From JAUUZQ01 sp964538375 (GTDB lineage: Bacteria; Bacteroidota; Bacteroidia; Bacteroidales; GCA-2748055), in contig CAZIFQ010000017.1 of the NCBI GenBank assembly GCA_964538375.1, positions 1 to 62,361 of the forward strand: DNA of 62,361 nt, given 5' to 3'. Position numbers and translations under genes: made by a program. Positions 8,195-17,507 of this stretch are shown here, piece after piece; within the stretch, counting starts at the first letter, position 1; the number at the start of each line of letters is the position of its first letter. The notes under the pieces were generated by a model. That model was not told the origin of the DNA. It did not search any database and saw only the letters and a program-made list of their open reading frames with translations.

Positions 8195-9334
8195 ATGAAA
8201 ATAATAATCGACGATAAAATCCCTTTCATAAATGGTGCATTCACCGGCATGGCAGATGTGGTATATTTACCGGGGAAGGAAATAGGACCGGAACATGTGA
8301 AGGATGCAGATGCATTGATAATCAGGACAAGGACCAATTGTAACAGGGATCTTCTTGAGGGGTCAAAAGTGCGTTTCATTGCAACAGCAACTATTGGTTA
8401 CGATCATATTGATACAGAGTATTGCAAAGAGAAGGGAATCGAGTGGACCAATGCCCCGGGATGTAACTCATCATCGGTGGAGCAATATATAGTATCCGTG
8501 CTCCTTTACCTGGCTTCCACCTTGAAGTTTAAACTTGAGCAGCAAACTATTGGCATAATCGGAGTAGGAAATGTTGGAAAGAAGGTGAGAAGAGTGAGTG
8601 AGGCCCTCGGTTTAAAGGTCCTGTGCAATGATCCTCCCAGGGAACGAATGGAAGGTGGAGAAGGATTTACGGATTTGACGAGCATGTTGAATAGAGCTAA
8701 TATTGTGACAATGCATGTGCCACTGAGCCGGGAGGGAGAAGATAAAACTTATGAAATGGCTGATGAATCCTTTTTCTCTACTATGAAAAAAGGAGCTATA
8801 TTCATCAATTCCAGCAGGGGAGAGGTGGTGAATGAAAATGCACTGAAAGAGGTGCTTCGAAAGGGAGAAATTGAAACGGCTGTGCTGGATGTATTTCAGA
8901 ATGAGCCGGATATTGACCCGGACTTGTTGTCAGGGATTATGCTTGCAACACCTCATATCGCTGGATATTCTGTAGATGGAAAAGTCAATGGTACTGTAAT
9001 GAGTGTGCTTGCTGTAAGTAAATTTTTCAATCTTGATACAGAAACATGGAAGCCCGCTAATGTGCCTTCACCGGAAAATCCGGTATTATATGCAGATGCA
9101 AGTGAGAATGATACACTTAGTTTCCTGGCGGATATATATAAGCAGTGTTACGAAGTGTCAGTGGATGATGAAATGCTTAGAGAAGCACCTGGAACATTTG
9201 AACACCTGCGAGGAAGCAACAGGGCAAGAAGAGAAGCATCAGTATACAGTGTAAGATTATATAACGATGACGGCAAATACAGAAAAATATTAGAAGAATT
9301 GGGATTCTCAGTTATCGGGGATTCTTGTTTTTGA
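8195..9334 (+). CDS. pdxB: 4-phosphoerythronate dehydrogenase
   Basis: A 379-residue D-2-hydroxyacid dehydrogenase of the PdxB type, which oxidises 4-phospho-D-erythronate in the DXP-dependent pyridoxal-phosphate pathway. The sequence begins MKIIIDDKIPFI as in PdxB. The Rossmann motif is GIIGVGNVGKKV, followed by CNDPPRER (the PdxB DPPR loop). The catalytic Arg lies in NSSRGEVV, Glu in FQNEPDI and His in ATPHIAGYS. The C-terminal 80 residues resemble the PdxB dimerisation domain (DUF3410). The ATG is 5 bases after the SDR stop, implying one transcript. Pairing of a vitamin B6 gene with a uronate dehydrogenase is probably local rearrangement, since the pathways are unrelated. Confidence 0.9.
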   Translation: MKIIIDDKIPFINGAFTGMADVVYLPGKEIGPEHVKDADALIIRTRTNCNRDLLEGSKVRFIATATIGYDHIDTEYCKEKGIEWTNAPGCNSSSVEQYIVSVLLYLASTLKFKLEQQTIGIIGVGNVGKKVRRVSEALGLKVLCNDPPRERMEGGEGFTDLTSMLNRANIVTMHVPLSREGEDKTYEMADESFFSTMKKGAIFINSSRGEVVNENALKEVLRKGEIETAVLDVFQNEPDIDPDLLSGIMLATPHIAGYSVDGKVNGTVMSVLAVSKFFNLDTETWKPANVPSPENPVLYADASENDTLSFLADIYKQCYEVSVDDEMLREAPGTFEHLRGSNRARREASVYSVRLYNDDGKYRKILEELGFSVIGDSCF

Positions 9335-9373
9335 GTAAAAAGGAAAAAGGAAAAAGTAAAAAGGAAAAAGTAG
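9335..9373. repeat. Low-complexity AAAAAGG/AAAAAGT tandem tract
   Basis: Imperfect tandem units of 7-8 bases (AAAAAGG and AAAAAGT) directly after the pdxB stop. A related tract follows the flavodoxin gene at 11985. A short hairpin (CTTCG/CGAAG) at about 9418-9440 lies between the tract and gnd. Confidence 0.7.
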
Positions 9374-9467
9374 TGCTTATTCAAACTATCAATAATACAT
9401 TAACTCATTTTTCAACCTTCGTAGCTTTAGCGAAGAAGGTAACCCATTTTACATTATACCCTTAAAC

Positions 9468-10916
9468 ATGAAAGCAGACATCGGACTAATAGGACTAGCA
9501 GTAATGGGTGAAAACCTCGTGCTGAACATGGAGAGAAACGGATTTACAGTTGCTGTATATAACAGAACCGTAGAGAAAGTTGAAAAATTTATAAATGGCC
9601 GTGGTGCCGGGAAAAACTTTATTGGAACGGCTTCGATAGAGGAGTTTGTACACTCCCTGGAGCGACCAAGGAAGCTTATGTTTCTTGTGAAGGCGGGACA
9701 AGCGGTAGATGAATTGATTGAAAAGGTGATTCCTTTCCTTGAAGCGGGTGATATCATTATCGACGGGGGAAACTCTCACTTCCCTGATACAATCAGGAGA
9801 ACAAAGTATGTTGAGAATAAAGGTCTGCTTTACATTGGTGCCGGAGTGTCAGGAGGAGAAGAAGGAGCTTTGATGGGCCCTTCAATTATGCCGGGAGGTT
9901 CTGCAAAGGCATGGCCGGCTGTTAAGGATATTTTCCAGGCCATTTCTGCAAAGGTTGAAGATGGAACACCTTGTTGCGACTGGGTAGGAAATGATGGAGC
10001 TGGTCATTTTGTGAAGATGGTGCACAATGGAATAGAATATGGTGATATGCAACTGATCAGTGAGGCCTACTTCCTGATGAAGAATTTGCTTGGAATGAGT
10101 GCGGATGAGATGCATGATGTATTCAAGGAGTGGAACGAAGGAGAGCTGGATAGCTACCTGATAGAAATAACAAGAGATATCCTGGCTTATCGTGATGAGC
10201 AAGGAGATGTGCTGCTGGAAAAAATATTGGACAAGGCAGGTCAAAAAGGTACTGGTAAATGGACAGGTATAGCAGCCATGGACCTAGGTATTCCTTTGAC
10301 CTTGATCGGTGAGTCTGTGTTTGCACGCTGCCTCTCAGCGCTGAAGGATGAAAGAGTAGCAGCTTCAAAAATATTAAAAGGTCCGGAAATAAAATTTAAT
10401 GCAGACAAGGCAGAATTTGTGGAAGCTATCAGGCAGGCGCTGTACGCTTCAAAGATTATCTCCTATGCCCAGGGATATACATTGATGAAGGAAGCAGCTG
10501 AAGTGTATAACTGGGATCTGAACTATGGAGAGATCGCCTTAATGTGGCGTGGAGGATGCATCATCCGCTCTGCTTTCCTCGGAGATATTAAAAAGGCCTT
10601 TGATGAAAACAATGACCTTCCAAATTTATTGCTGAGTCCATTCTTCAAAGAGAAGGTTGAATCAGCCCAACAAGGTTGGCGCAAAGTGTGTTCTGTTGCT
10701 ATTGAATTTGGAATTCCGATTCCTACCTTCACTGCAGCCCTGAGCTATTATGATGGTTACCGCAGCGCCAGTCTGCCCGCTAACCTGCTACAGGCCCAAC
10801 GTGACTATTTCGGAGCCCATACCTATGAGCGTATTGACAGTCCCAGGGGAGAGTGGTTTCATACCAACTGGACAGGCAGGGGGGGGGATACTGCTTCTTC
10901 TACGTATGATGTTTAA
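9468..10916 (+). CDS. gnd: 6-phosphogluconate dehydrogenase, decarboxylating
   Basis: A 482-residue enzyme of the oxidative pentose-phosphate pathway, converting 6-phosphogluconate to ribulose 5-phosphate, CO2 and NAD(P)H. The dinucleotide motif is GLAVMGENLVLNMERNGF; the substrate loops are GDIIIDGGNSHFPDT and YIGAGVSGGEEGALMGPSIM, with catalytic Lys and Asn in GAGHFVKMVHNGIEYGDM. The C-terminal helical domain ends in the usual tail HTYERIDSPRGEWFHTNWTG. Length is that of the long (E. coli-like) class. It stands alone, with a terminator 28 bases after the stop. Confidence 0.97.
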   Translation: MKADIGLIGLAVMGENLVLNMERNGFTVAVYNRTVEKVEKFINGRGAGKNFIGTASIEEFVHSLERPRKLMFLVKAGQAVDELIEKVIPFLEAGDIIIDGGNSHFPDTIRRTKYVENKGLLYIGAGVSGGEEGALMGPSIMPGGSAKAWPAVKDIFQAISAKVEDGTPCCDWVGNDGAGHFVKMVHNGIEYGDMQLISEAYFLMKNLLGMSADEMHDVFKEWNEGELDSYLIEITRDILAYRDEQGDVLLEKILDKAGQKGTGKWTGIAAMDLGIPLTLIGESVFARCLSALKDERVAASKILKGPEIKFNADKAEFVEAIRQALYASKIISYAQGYTLMKEAAEVYNWDLNYGEIALMWRGGCIIRSAFLGDIKKAFDENNDLPNLLLSPFFKEKVESAQQGWRKVCSVAIEFGIPIPTFTAALSYYDGYRSASLPANLLQAQRDYFGAHTYERIDSPRGEWFHTNWTGRGGDTASSTYDV

Positions 10917-10944
10917 AGTATATTGGTGAATGGCCAGGTTGCAT

Positions 10945-10979
10945 AAAAAAAGAGGATGTCATTTGATACCCTCTTTTTT
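10945..10979. terminator. Bidirectional Rho-independent terminator
   Basis: AAAAAAGAGG, a 14-base loop, CCTCTTTTTT. A- and T-runs flank both arms, so it can end gnd on the plus strand and the 10997 gene on the minus strand. Confidence 0.75.
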
Positions 10980-10996
10980 CTTTTTTATATTTTATG

Positions 10997-11320
10997 TTAA
11001 CCGTTGAATCCGGTTCTCCTGGTGTAGCTTTGCTGGGCATTGATATAGTATGCTTTATACTTAATATAGTGGTTACCCTTTTTAAACTCCCAGTGCACAT
11101 TCTGTGCTTTATAAATTTTCCCGATACATGCTTCAAAAATCAGTGAATAGTTGATTCCTGTTGCCTCCTCTGCTTCGAGAATATTTTTAAACTCAACGCT
11201 TCTGTCTGCGAAATGACCAATCACAGGTAAGGTATATTTCTTACGTGAACGCTTTTTAATGGCTCCTTCATTAAGAATTGCATATTTCCTCGGAGAAGCG
11301 TGCTCTTTTTTGTGTGCCAT
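10997..11320 (-). CDS. Small basic protein with NUMOD1/IENR1-like motif
   Basis: A 107-residue protein, very basic at the N-terminus (MAHKKEHASPRKY, KKRSRKKYTL). Residues 41-78 (VEFKNILEAEEATGINYSLI then FEACIGKIYKAQNVHWEF) follow the pattern of NUMOD1/IENR1 repeats: F.si.eAa..tgi..s.I..c..gk...a....W.f. These repeats are DNA-binding modules usually attached to homing endonucleases; no nuclease domain is present here. A DNA-binding role is inference. It converges with gnd across a shared terminator. Confidence 0.65.
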   Translation of the reverse strand: MAHKKEHASPRKYAILNEGAIKKRSRKKYTLPVIGHFADRSVEFKNILEAEEATGINYSLIFEACIGKIYKAQNVHWEFKKGNHYIKYKAYYINAQQSYTRRTGFNG

Positions 11321-11450
11321 ATCGATATGATTTTATCAAATAAGATTAGACAGGAGTAAAAATAAGAAAAATATTTATAATAAAACTACGTGTTATTCAC
11401 ATATTTATTGTTGGAACACACCTGTGAATATTTTTTTAATGTATAAAAAG

Positions 11451-11481
11451 TTGGGGATATACTCCAGAAAATATATATTTG
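11451..11481 (+). promoter_or_regulatory. Bacteroidetes-type promoter of the flavodoxin gene
   Basis: TTG (11451-11453), 20 bases, then TATATTTG (11474-11481). Predicted leader about 17 bases to the ATG at 11502. Confidence 0.55.
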
Positions 11482-11501
11482 ACCCTTCTGCATAATTATA
11501 T

Positions 11502-11984
11502 ATGAAGACACTTATCGCTTATTCTACAACGCTGGGTTGCACTGAACAGTGCGCTAGTAGACTCAAAGAAGATCTTGGCCCAGATGTTGATCTTTTTCGA
11601 ATATCACGAAGAAGAAAGATCAATCTCGATCTTTATCATACCGTGATTATCGGGGGATCAATTCATGAAGGTCTGATCCAGCGCTCGGTACGAAAATTTT
11701 GCGAGACATACATTGATAAGTTGTTGAAAATCGAAGTAGGATTATTTATCTGCTGTGTCGATCCGGGAGAAGATGAACAGGAACTTCTGAACCGGGCCTT
11801 CCCTGAAAAACTACTCCAACACTCACTGGCCAATGGATATTTTGGAGGAGAGTTAAACTTTAAGAAGATGAACCTGCTCCAGAAAATCATGACCCGTAAA
11901 AAAGCCCGCCTCGAAGAAATTCCGGATATTGATTTTAATCGGATTCTGACTTTTGCAGAAAAGCTGCAGCATATAAATACGTAA
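11502..11984 (+). CDS. Flavodoxin-domain protein (HemG-like)
   Basis: A 160-residue single-domain flavodoxin fold. The phosphate-binding loop YSTTLGCTEQCA opens the protein, and TVIIGGSIHEGLIQRSVRKF and LFICCVDPGEDE are the later FMN-contact strands. This pattern is that of Flavodoxin_5, which includes menaquinone-dependent protoporphyrinogen oxidase HemG. Heme synthesis is possible, but no heme genes adjoin it, so I leave the function at FMN-dependent electron transfer. Monocistronic with its own promoter. Low-complexity AAAAAGT repeats follow the stop. Confidence 0.8.
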   Translation: MKTLIAYSTTLGCTEQCASRLKEDLGPDVDLFRISRRRKINLDLYHTVIIGGSIHEGLIQRSVRKFCETYIDKLLKIEVGLFICCVDPGEDEQELLNRAFPEKLLQHSLANGYFGGELNFKKMNLLQKIMTRKKARLEEIPDIDFNRILTFAEKLQHINT

Positions 11985-12020
11985 GAAGTAAAAAGTAAAA
12001 AGTAAAAGGTAAAAAGTGAA
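11985..12020. repeat. Low-complexity AAAAAGT tandem tract
   Basis: About four imperfect units of AAAAAGT/AAAAGGT directly after the flavodoxin stop, similar to the tract at 9335. Confidence 0.7.
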
Positions 12021-12043
12021 CAGTGTTTAGTACCCGGTGGCAA

Positions 12044-12823
12044 CTAAACTTCAACTTCCCCTTCATACACTTTAACCACGGGGCCACTCAGGAAAAGATT
12101 GCTGAAATTTTCACCAACAGGTTTATCAAACTCAACTTCTAAATTTCCCCCTCGCGTGTTCACCTTGATTTTTGTTTCTTTTTTCAATCCGCTGTAATAA
12201 CTGGCTATGGCAGATGCAGTTACTCCTGTGCCACAGGAGAGGGTCTCATTTTCAACACCCCGTTCATAGGTCCTGACTTTGATCCCGTTTTCGCATAACT
12301 CAACAAAATTTACGTTTGTACCCTCACTGAAACGTGATTCATTTCTTATTTTTTTTCCTTCTTGAACAACATCAATATCATCAATGTGTAATCTGAATAC
12401 AACGAAATGAGGCGAACCGGTATCAAGAAAGAGGCCGTCGGGATACTGCTGAATTCCACTTACATTGTTGAGCTTCAGGCGGATTGTTTTGTCAATAAGC
12501 ATTGATGCGAAATGCATGCCATCAAGTGCTTCGAAGGCGCATACCTGGTTCGCTACGCCTATTTCATTGGCAAAGGAGGCCAGGCACCTTCCGCCGTTTC
12601 CGCACATAGATCCGGGGAAACCGTTTGCATTGTAAAAAAGCATTTTAAAATCTGCGACATCAGATTTCGTGAGGATGATCAGCCCGTCAGCTCCTATTCC
12701 CAGGTGCCTCTTACATAATTTTTCAATGATGGATTGGGTCATTAAATTCAAGTCAATCTCTCTTCCATCAATCAAGATGAAATCGTTTCCTGTGCCGTGA
12801 TATTTAGAAAAATGAACTTTCAC
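12044..12823 (-). CDS. dapF: Diaminopimelate epimerase
   Basis: A 259-residue cofactor-independent epimerase that interconverts LL- and meso-diaminopimelate for lysine and peptidoglycan synthesis. It begins FSKYHGTGNDFILIDGR, as DapF does. Both catalytic cysteines are present: the first in MCGNGGRCLASFA, the second in LSCGTGVTASAIA. Substrate contacts include GSPHFVVF, NESRFSEGTNVNFVE and RTYERGVENET. Slightly shorter than the 274-residue E. coli enzyme. Monocistronic and convergent with the flavodoxin gene. Confidence 0.96.
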   Translation of the reverse strand: MKVHFSKYHGTGNDFILIDGREIDLNLMTQSIIEKLCKRHLGIGADGLIILTKSDVADFKMLFYNANGFPGSMCGNGGRCLASFANEIGVANQVCAFEALDGMHFASMLIDKTIRLKLNNVSGIQQYPDGLFLDTGSPHFVVFRLHIDDIDVVQEGKKIRNESRFSEGTNVNFVELCENGIKVRTYERGVENETLSCGTGVTASAIASYYSGLKKETKIKVNTRGGNLEVEFDKPVGENFSNLFLSGPVVKVYEGEVEV

Positions 12824-12975
12824 TGCGTTCTTTCGTTAAAAAAGGTTAAAGAAACCATAAAATTACAATAAATTTAATTTCTGGTTTGTTTAGCAGGTAT
12901 ATCTTCGTGGAGTGGTTGATAATTTTATTGTATTGACCCATGTGAAGGAACAAAAAAAAAGAAAAGGAATTTATT

Positions 12976-14409
12976 ATGAAAGCTAGAAAAATTATTGGGT
13001 TTTTTGCAGGAACATTGCTTACCGCGTTGTTTGCAGTTATTATATATGCAAAATTTGTGCAGCCGGAAGCGAAGATCGTTGAGGTGGATGCAAAACCAGC
13101 TGTTTGTTATACGAGTCTTCCCGCTGGAGCGAGTACTTCACCCATGGACTTCACAGGGGCAGCTGAGTCTTCAGTAAATGCTGTTGTACACGTGAAAACA
13201 AAAGTATTCAGGGAGATGGAGGCTAATCCACTCTACGAATTCTTTTTTGGTATCGAACCAGATGCTAATGTTGCACCTTTGCTTGGATTTGGTTCAGGTG
13301 TAATCATCTCAGATGATGGTTATATTGTCACCAACAACCATGTAATTGATGGTTCAGATGAAATTGAAGTCATCCTGAACGACAAAAGAGAATATTCGGC
13401 TACACTCATTGGTAAAGATCCGACTTCGGATCTGGCATTGATAAAAATTAAGGAAAGCAACTTACCTACACTGGGCTTTGGTAATTCGGATGATCTTCGC
13501 CTGGGAGAATGGGTGCTGGCTGTTGGGAATCCGTATAATCTGACTTCAACTGTAACTGCAGGTATAATTAGTGCGAAAGCCAGGGATATAAACATTCTTA
13601 GAAATGTTCTTTCCATTGAATCATTTATCCAGACCGATGCAGCTGTTAATCCAGGCAATAGTGGTGGTGCACTGGTAAATACCGCTGGTAAACTTGTTGG
13701 GATAAATACTGCAATTGCCTCCAGAACAGGTTCATACCAGGGGTATTCGTTTGCTATTCCGGTAAGTATTGTACAAAAAGTGGTGGCAGATCTAATGGAA
13801 TATGGAGAAGTCCAGAGAGCTATTATTGGAATAACCATACAGGATGTTACTTCTCAGCTACTGGAGGAAAAGAGACTGGATAAAATTGAAGGTGTCTTTG
13901 TAAATGGAGTTAGTGAAGATGGCGCAGGTAAGGCAGCAGGGATGAAAGAAGGAGACCTGGTTTTGGCTGTCAATGATGTAAAGGTAAACAGTGTTTCCGA
14001 GTTACAGGAACAAGTCAGCAAGTACAGACCAAACGACAAGGTATCTGTTTTGGTAAAAAGGAACGGAAAATTGAAACAATTTGACCTCGTCTTACGTAAC
14101 CTCAACGGAAATACCGATATTGTAAGAACAGCAGATGTGACCACAATACTTGGAGCAATATTTGAACCGGTCTCAATTACTGCAAAACGTAAACTTGAAA
14201 TAAAGAGTGGAGTGCGCGTTGCATCCTTAAAATCAGGTAAATTGATGAAAGTTGGAGTTAAAAAAGGATTTATTATCACTTCAATAAACAAAATGCCTGT
14301 TAATACTGTTAAAGATATATCGGATATACTGAGAGACGTTGATGGAGGAGTGATGATTGAGGGTGTTTATGGAGATGGATCTAAGACTTATTATGCTTTT
14401 GGCTTATAG
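12976..14409 (+). CDS. HtrA/DegP-family periplasmic serine protease
   Basis: A 477-residue trypsin-like protease and chaperone for misfolded envelope proteins. An N-terminal membrane anchor or uncleaved signal (residues 6-27) leads into the protease domain. The triad is His122 (NNHVID), Asp152 (DPTSDLALI) and Ser229 (NPGNSGGA). Two PDZ-like domains follow, about 285-375 (VFVNGVSEDGAGKAAGMKEG) and 395-475 (the second degenerate). The RBS AAAGGA lies before the ATG. It precedes rpoD, with a terminator and a separate rpoD promoter between, so the two are probably transcribed separately. Confidence 0.95.
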   Translation: MKARKIIGFFAGTLLTALFAVIIYAKFVQPEAKIVEVDAKPAVCYTSLPAGASTSPMDFTGAAESSVNAVVHVKTKVFREMEANPLYEFFFGIEPDANVAPLLGFGSGVIISDDGYIVTNNHVIDGSDEIEVILNDKREYSATLIGKDPTSDLALIKIKESNLPTLGFGNSDDLRLGEWVLAVGNPYNLTSTVTAGIISAKARDINILRNVLSIESFIQTDAAVNPGNSGGALVNTAGKLVGINTAIASRTGSYQGYSFAIPVSIVQKVVADLMEYGEVQRAIIGITIQDVTSQLLEEKRLDKIEGVFVNGVSEDGAGKAAGMKEGDLVLAVNDVKVNSVSELQEQVSKYRPNDKVSVLVKRNGKLKQFDLVLRNLNGNTDIVRTADVTTILGAIFEPVSITAKRKLEIKSGVRVASLKSGKLMKVGVKKGFIITSINKMPVNTVKDISDILRDVDGGVMIEGVYGDGSKTYYAFGL

Positions 14410-14451
14410 CACAAAAGATACTTTCAGAACATATTTTGTCGTTATATAAAG

Positions 14452-14480
14452 GGAGACTTGAAAATAGTCTTCTTTTATTT
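14452..14480 (+). terminator. Probable Rho-independent terminator after the HtrA gene
   Basis: GGAGACT, a 7-base loop, AGTCTTC (one G-U pair), then TTTTATTT. Confidence 0.5.
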
Positions 14481-14500
14481 TAAAATAAAGCTTATTTATA

Positions 14501-14531
14501 TTGACTATAGATAAATAAGGGCTTACATTTG
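14501..14531 (+). promoter_or_regulatory. Bacteroidetes-type promoter of rpoD
   Basis: TTG (14501-14503), 20 bases, then TACATTTG (14524-14531), about 35 bases upstream of the start codon. The same 20-base spacing recurs in the other promoters of the window. Confidence 0.6.
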
Positions 14532-14566
14532 CAGTCTTTTAATTTATATTTAAATCGAGGAGGATA

Positions 14567-15427
14567 ATGAGACAGTTAAAGATCACGAAATCTATTACCA
14601 ACAGGGAGAGTGCTTCGTTAGACAAGTATTTACAAGAAATTGGTAAGGAGGAATTGATTACTGTTGAGGAAGAAGTAGAATTGGCTCAACGGATTAAAAA
14701 AGGAGACCGACTGGCCCTTGAAAAGTTGACAAGAGCAAACCTTAGGTTTGTGGTTTCAGTAGCTAAGCAGTATCAGAACCAGGGATTAAGTTTGCCTGAC
14801 CTGATCAACGAGGGTAACCTCGGACTGATTAAAGCAGCTGAGAAGTTTGACGAAACAAGGGGCTTTAAGTTTATCTCTTATGCCGTATGGTGGATCCGTC
14901 AGTCTATTCTTCAGGCATTGGCTGAACAATCGAGAATTGTGCGTTTACCCCTGAACCAGGTTGGTTCATTGAACAAGATTAACAAAGCATTCTCAAAATT
15001 TGAACAGCAGTACGAGCGTACTCCTACACCGGAGGAACTCGCTGAAGCATTAGATTTGCCAAAAGAAAAAGTCTCCGATACACTGCGCGTCTCAGGACGT
15101 CATGTATCAGTTGATGCTCCTTTCGTCGATGGTGAGGACAACAGTTTACTGGATGTGCTGGTAAACAATGATTCCCCAACTGCCGACAATGTACTTATTA
15201 ATGAATCTCTTTCACGAGAAGTGGATCGCTCACTGGCAACACTTACAGAAAGAGAAAGAGATATTATTAAGTTATTTTTCGGTATTGCGACTCAGGAAAT
15301 GACTCTTGAAGAAATTGGTGAAAAATTTGGACTTACCCGTGAAAGGGTTCGCCAGATCAAAGAAAAGGCCATCAGAAGGCTACGCCACACATCAAGAAGT
15401 AAGTTACTGAAGAGCTACCTGGGGTAG
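14567..15427 (+). CDS. rpoD: Primary RNA polymerase sigma factor RpoD/SigA
   Basis: A 286-residue sigma-70 factor with the short N-terminus typical of the Bacteroidota primary sigma. Region 1.2 is SLDKYLQEIGKEELI. Region 2 contains LRFVVSVAKQYQNQGLSLPD, LINEGNLGLIKAAEKFDETR and KFISYAVWWIRQSI. Region 3 follows, and region 4 ends with the helix-turn-helix TLEEIGEKFGLTRERVRQIK. It recognises the TTTG/TAnnTTTG promoters seen in this window. The RBS is GAGGA. Confidence 0.95.
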   Translation: MRQLKITKSITNRESASLDKYLQEIGKEELITVEEEVELAQRIKKGDRLALEKLTRANLRFVVSVAKQYQNQGLSLPDLINEGNLGLIKAAEKFDETRGFKFISYAVWWIRQSILQALAEQSRIVRLPLNQVGSLNKINKAFSKFEQQYERTPTPEELAEALDLPKEKVSDTLRVSGRHVSVDAPFVDGEDNSLLDVLVNNDSPTADNVLINESLSREVDRSLATLTERERDIIKLFFGIATQEMTLEEIGEKFGLTRERVRQIKEKAIRRLRHTSRSKLLKSYLG

Positions 15428-15450
15428 AAATTTTACTCAAAGAATTGATT

Positions 15451-15486
15451 CAAGGCCATCGGTTTTCCGATGGCCTTGTTTGTTTT
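15451..15486 (+). terminator. Strong Rho-independent terminator of rpoD
   Basis: CAAGGCCATCGG, loop TTTT, CCGATGGCCTTG (12 perfect pairs), then TTTGTTTT. It overlaps the last base pairs of the convergent uvrB gene. Confidence 0.9.
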
Positions 15487-17506
15487 AATCCGTATCGAGT
15501 TCGTCGAGTTTTTCCTGGTAGGCATACATCTCATCCCTGAATCGTGCTGCTTCGATGAAGTCTAGCTCCTTCGCGGCTTTCTCCATCTTCTTCTTTGCAT
15601 TCGAAATCGCTTTTTCGAGACCGTCCGGACTCATGTATTTGACAACAGGATCGGCTGCAATATCTGCTTTGGCCTGACCGGCATATACACCCGGCCTGTC
15701 GATAAGATCTTTTCGCTGATCAAAAAGTGAAAACCTTGCTTTGATGATCTGTTGCGGTGTGATGTTATTTTCTTCGTTGTATTTGAGCTGCTTCTCTCTT
15801 CTGCGATTGGTTTCTTCAATGGTTTTCTGCATCGAATTTGTGATTCTGTCTGCATACATCATCACTTTTCCGCTCAGGTGCCTCGCTGCCCTCCCTGCCG
15901 TCTGGGTAAGCGATCTTGCCGAGCGCAGAAATCCCTCCTTATCTGCATCGAGTATTGCCACCAGCGAAACTTCCGGCAGATCAAGTCCTTCTCTCAACAG
16001 GTTCACACCCACCAATACATCGAAAGTTCCCTTTCTTAAGCCATCCAGAATTTCAACCCTTTCCAGGGTAGGAACATCAGAATGTATGTATCTGGTCTTG
16101 ATATTTAATTTGATAAGATAGTTCGATAGTTCTTCGGCCATTCTTTTCGTAAGCGTGGTAACCAGGATCCTCTCTTTCTTGTCAATTCTCTGGTTAATCT
16201 CACCCACCAGGTGGTCTATCTGGTTCAAGCTTGGCTTAACCTCAATTATCGGATCCAACAATCCGGTGGGCCTGATCACCTGCTCCACAAATATCCCTCC
16301 GCACTTTTCCAATTCATAATCTGCAGGCGTGGCAGAGACATACAATGTTCTTCCGATAATCTCTTCGAATTCATTATATTTCAATGGCCTGTTGTCTATA
16401 GCAGCGGGGAGACGGAATCCGTACTCCACAAGATTTTTCTTCCTTGAATTATCTCCCCCGAACATGGCATGGACCTGCGGAATGGTAACGTGACTTTCGT
16501 CTATCACAGTGATGAAGTCCTTGGGAAAATAGTCCAGTAAACAAAAGGGCCTCGTGCCAGCAGTTCGTCCATCAAAATAGCGCGAGTAATTTTCGATACC
16601 CGGACAATGACCCAGTTCACGAATCATCTCCAGGTCATATTCAACTCTTTCTTCAATGCGTTGTGCTTCAATGAATTTACCGTTCTGCTTAAAAAACTCT
16701 TTCTGCTTCATCATGTCATCCTGGATTTCCCGGATCGCCTGCTGAACGCGTTTTTTTGATGTAATAAATATGTTTGCCGGGAAGATGGTAATTTCCTCAT
16801 AAGTCTGCAAGACATGGCTGTTGATCGGGTCGATCGATTTTATTGACTCTATCTCATCTCCCCAGAACTCGATGCGTATGCCTTCATCCCGATAGGCAAG
16901 GTAAACATCTACTGTATCTCCCCTTACACGAAATGTACCTGGTTTAAAATCTATTTCATTTCTTGAATAGAGACTGTCAACCAGGCGGCGAAGAAATACA
17001 TTACGGCTGATGGTCTCATTTTGCTTTATAATGATCTTCGTGCTGTGAAAATCCTCCGGATTACCAATGCCATACAAGCACGATACAGAAGAGATTACAA
17101 TGACGTCGCTTCTGCCGGAAAGCAGGGAAGAGGTGGTGCTTAAGCGCAACTTCTCAATCTCATCATTTATAGAAAGGTCTTTTTCAATATAGGTGTCCGT
17201 TACAGGCATGTAGGCCTCTGGTTGATAGTAGTCATAGTAGGAAACAAAATACTCCACCGCGTTGTCTGGAAAAAATTGTTTAAACTCACTGTATAGCTGC
17301 GCAGCCAGTGTTTTATTGTGACTAAGGACCAGTGTGGGTTTATTAATTTTTTCAATCACATTTGCAACGGTAAATGTCTTCCCCGATCCGGTTACACCCA
17401 GGAGCGTTTGAAATTTTTCACCCAGTGCATAGCCCTCTAATATTTGTTTGATGGCATCAGGTTGATCGCCTGTGGGTTTATAATCGGATATTAATTTGAA
17501 ATCCAT
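15485..17506 (-). CDS. uvrB: Excinuclease ABC subunit B
   Basis: A 673-residue damage-verification helicase of nucleotide excision repair, acting with UvrA and UvrC. Walker A is GVTGSGKTFTVAN. The beta-hairpin lies in YYDYYQPEAYMPVTDTYIEK. Walker B/DEAH appears as VIDESHVTIPQ, and helicase motif VI as QTAGRAARHLSG. The C-terminal UVR motif (EKAISNAKKKMEKAAKELDF) contacts UvrC. The ATG is one base after the stop of the upstream exo/endonuclease gene, so the two are co-transcribed and likely translationally coupled. Confidence 0.98.
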   Translation of the reverse strand: MDFKLISDYKPTGDQPDAIKQILEGYALGEKFQTLLGVTGSGKTFTVANVIEKINKPTLVLSHNKTLAAQLYSEFKQFFPDNAVEYFVSYYDYYQPEAYMPVTDTYIEKDLSINDEIEKLRLSTTSSLLSGRSDVIVISSVSCLYGIGNPEDFHSTKIIIKQNETISRNVFLRRLVDSLYSRNEIDFKPGTFRVRGDTVDVYLAYRDEGIRIEFWGDEIESIKSIDPINSHVLQTYEEITIFPANIFITSKKRVQQAIREIQDDMMKQKEFFKQNGKFIEAQRIEERVEYDLEMIRELGHCPGIENYSRYFDGRTAGTRPFCLLDYFPKDFITVIDESHVTIPQVHAMFGGDNSRKKNLVEYGFRLPAAIDNRPLKYNEFEEIIGRTLYVSATPADYELEKCGGIFVEQVIRPTGLLDPIIEVKPSLNQIDHLVGEINQRIDKKERILVTTLTKRMAEELSNYLIKLNIKTRYIHSDVPTLERVEILDGLRKGTFDVLVGVNLLREGLDLPEVSLVAILDADKEGFLRSARSLTQTAGRAARHLSGKVMMYADRITNSMQKTIEETNRRREKQLKYNEENNITPQQIIKARFSLFDQRKDLIDRPGVYAGQAKADIAADPVVKYMSPDGLEKAISNAKKKMEKAAKELDFIEAARFRDEMYAYQEKLDELDTD

Positions 17507-17507
17507 T

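Noticed and set aside
9335..12020. AAAAAGT tracts as a CRISPR-like or recombination signal
   Set aside because: They are short, imperfect A-rich tandem units after stop codons, common in AT-rich Bacteroidota, without spacer structure.
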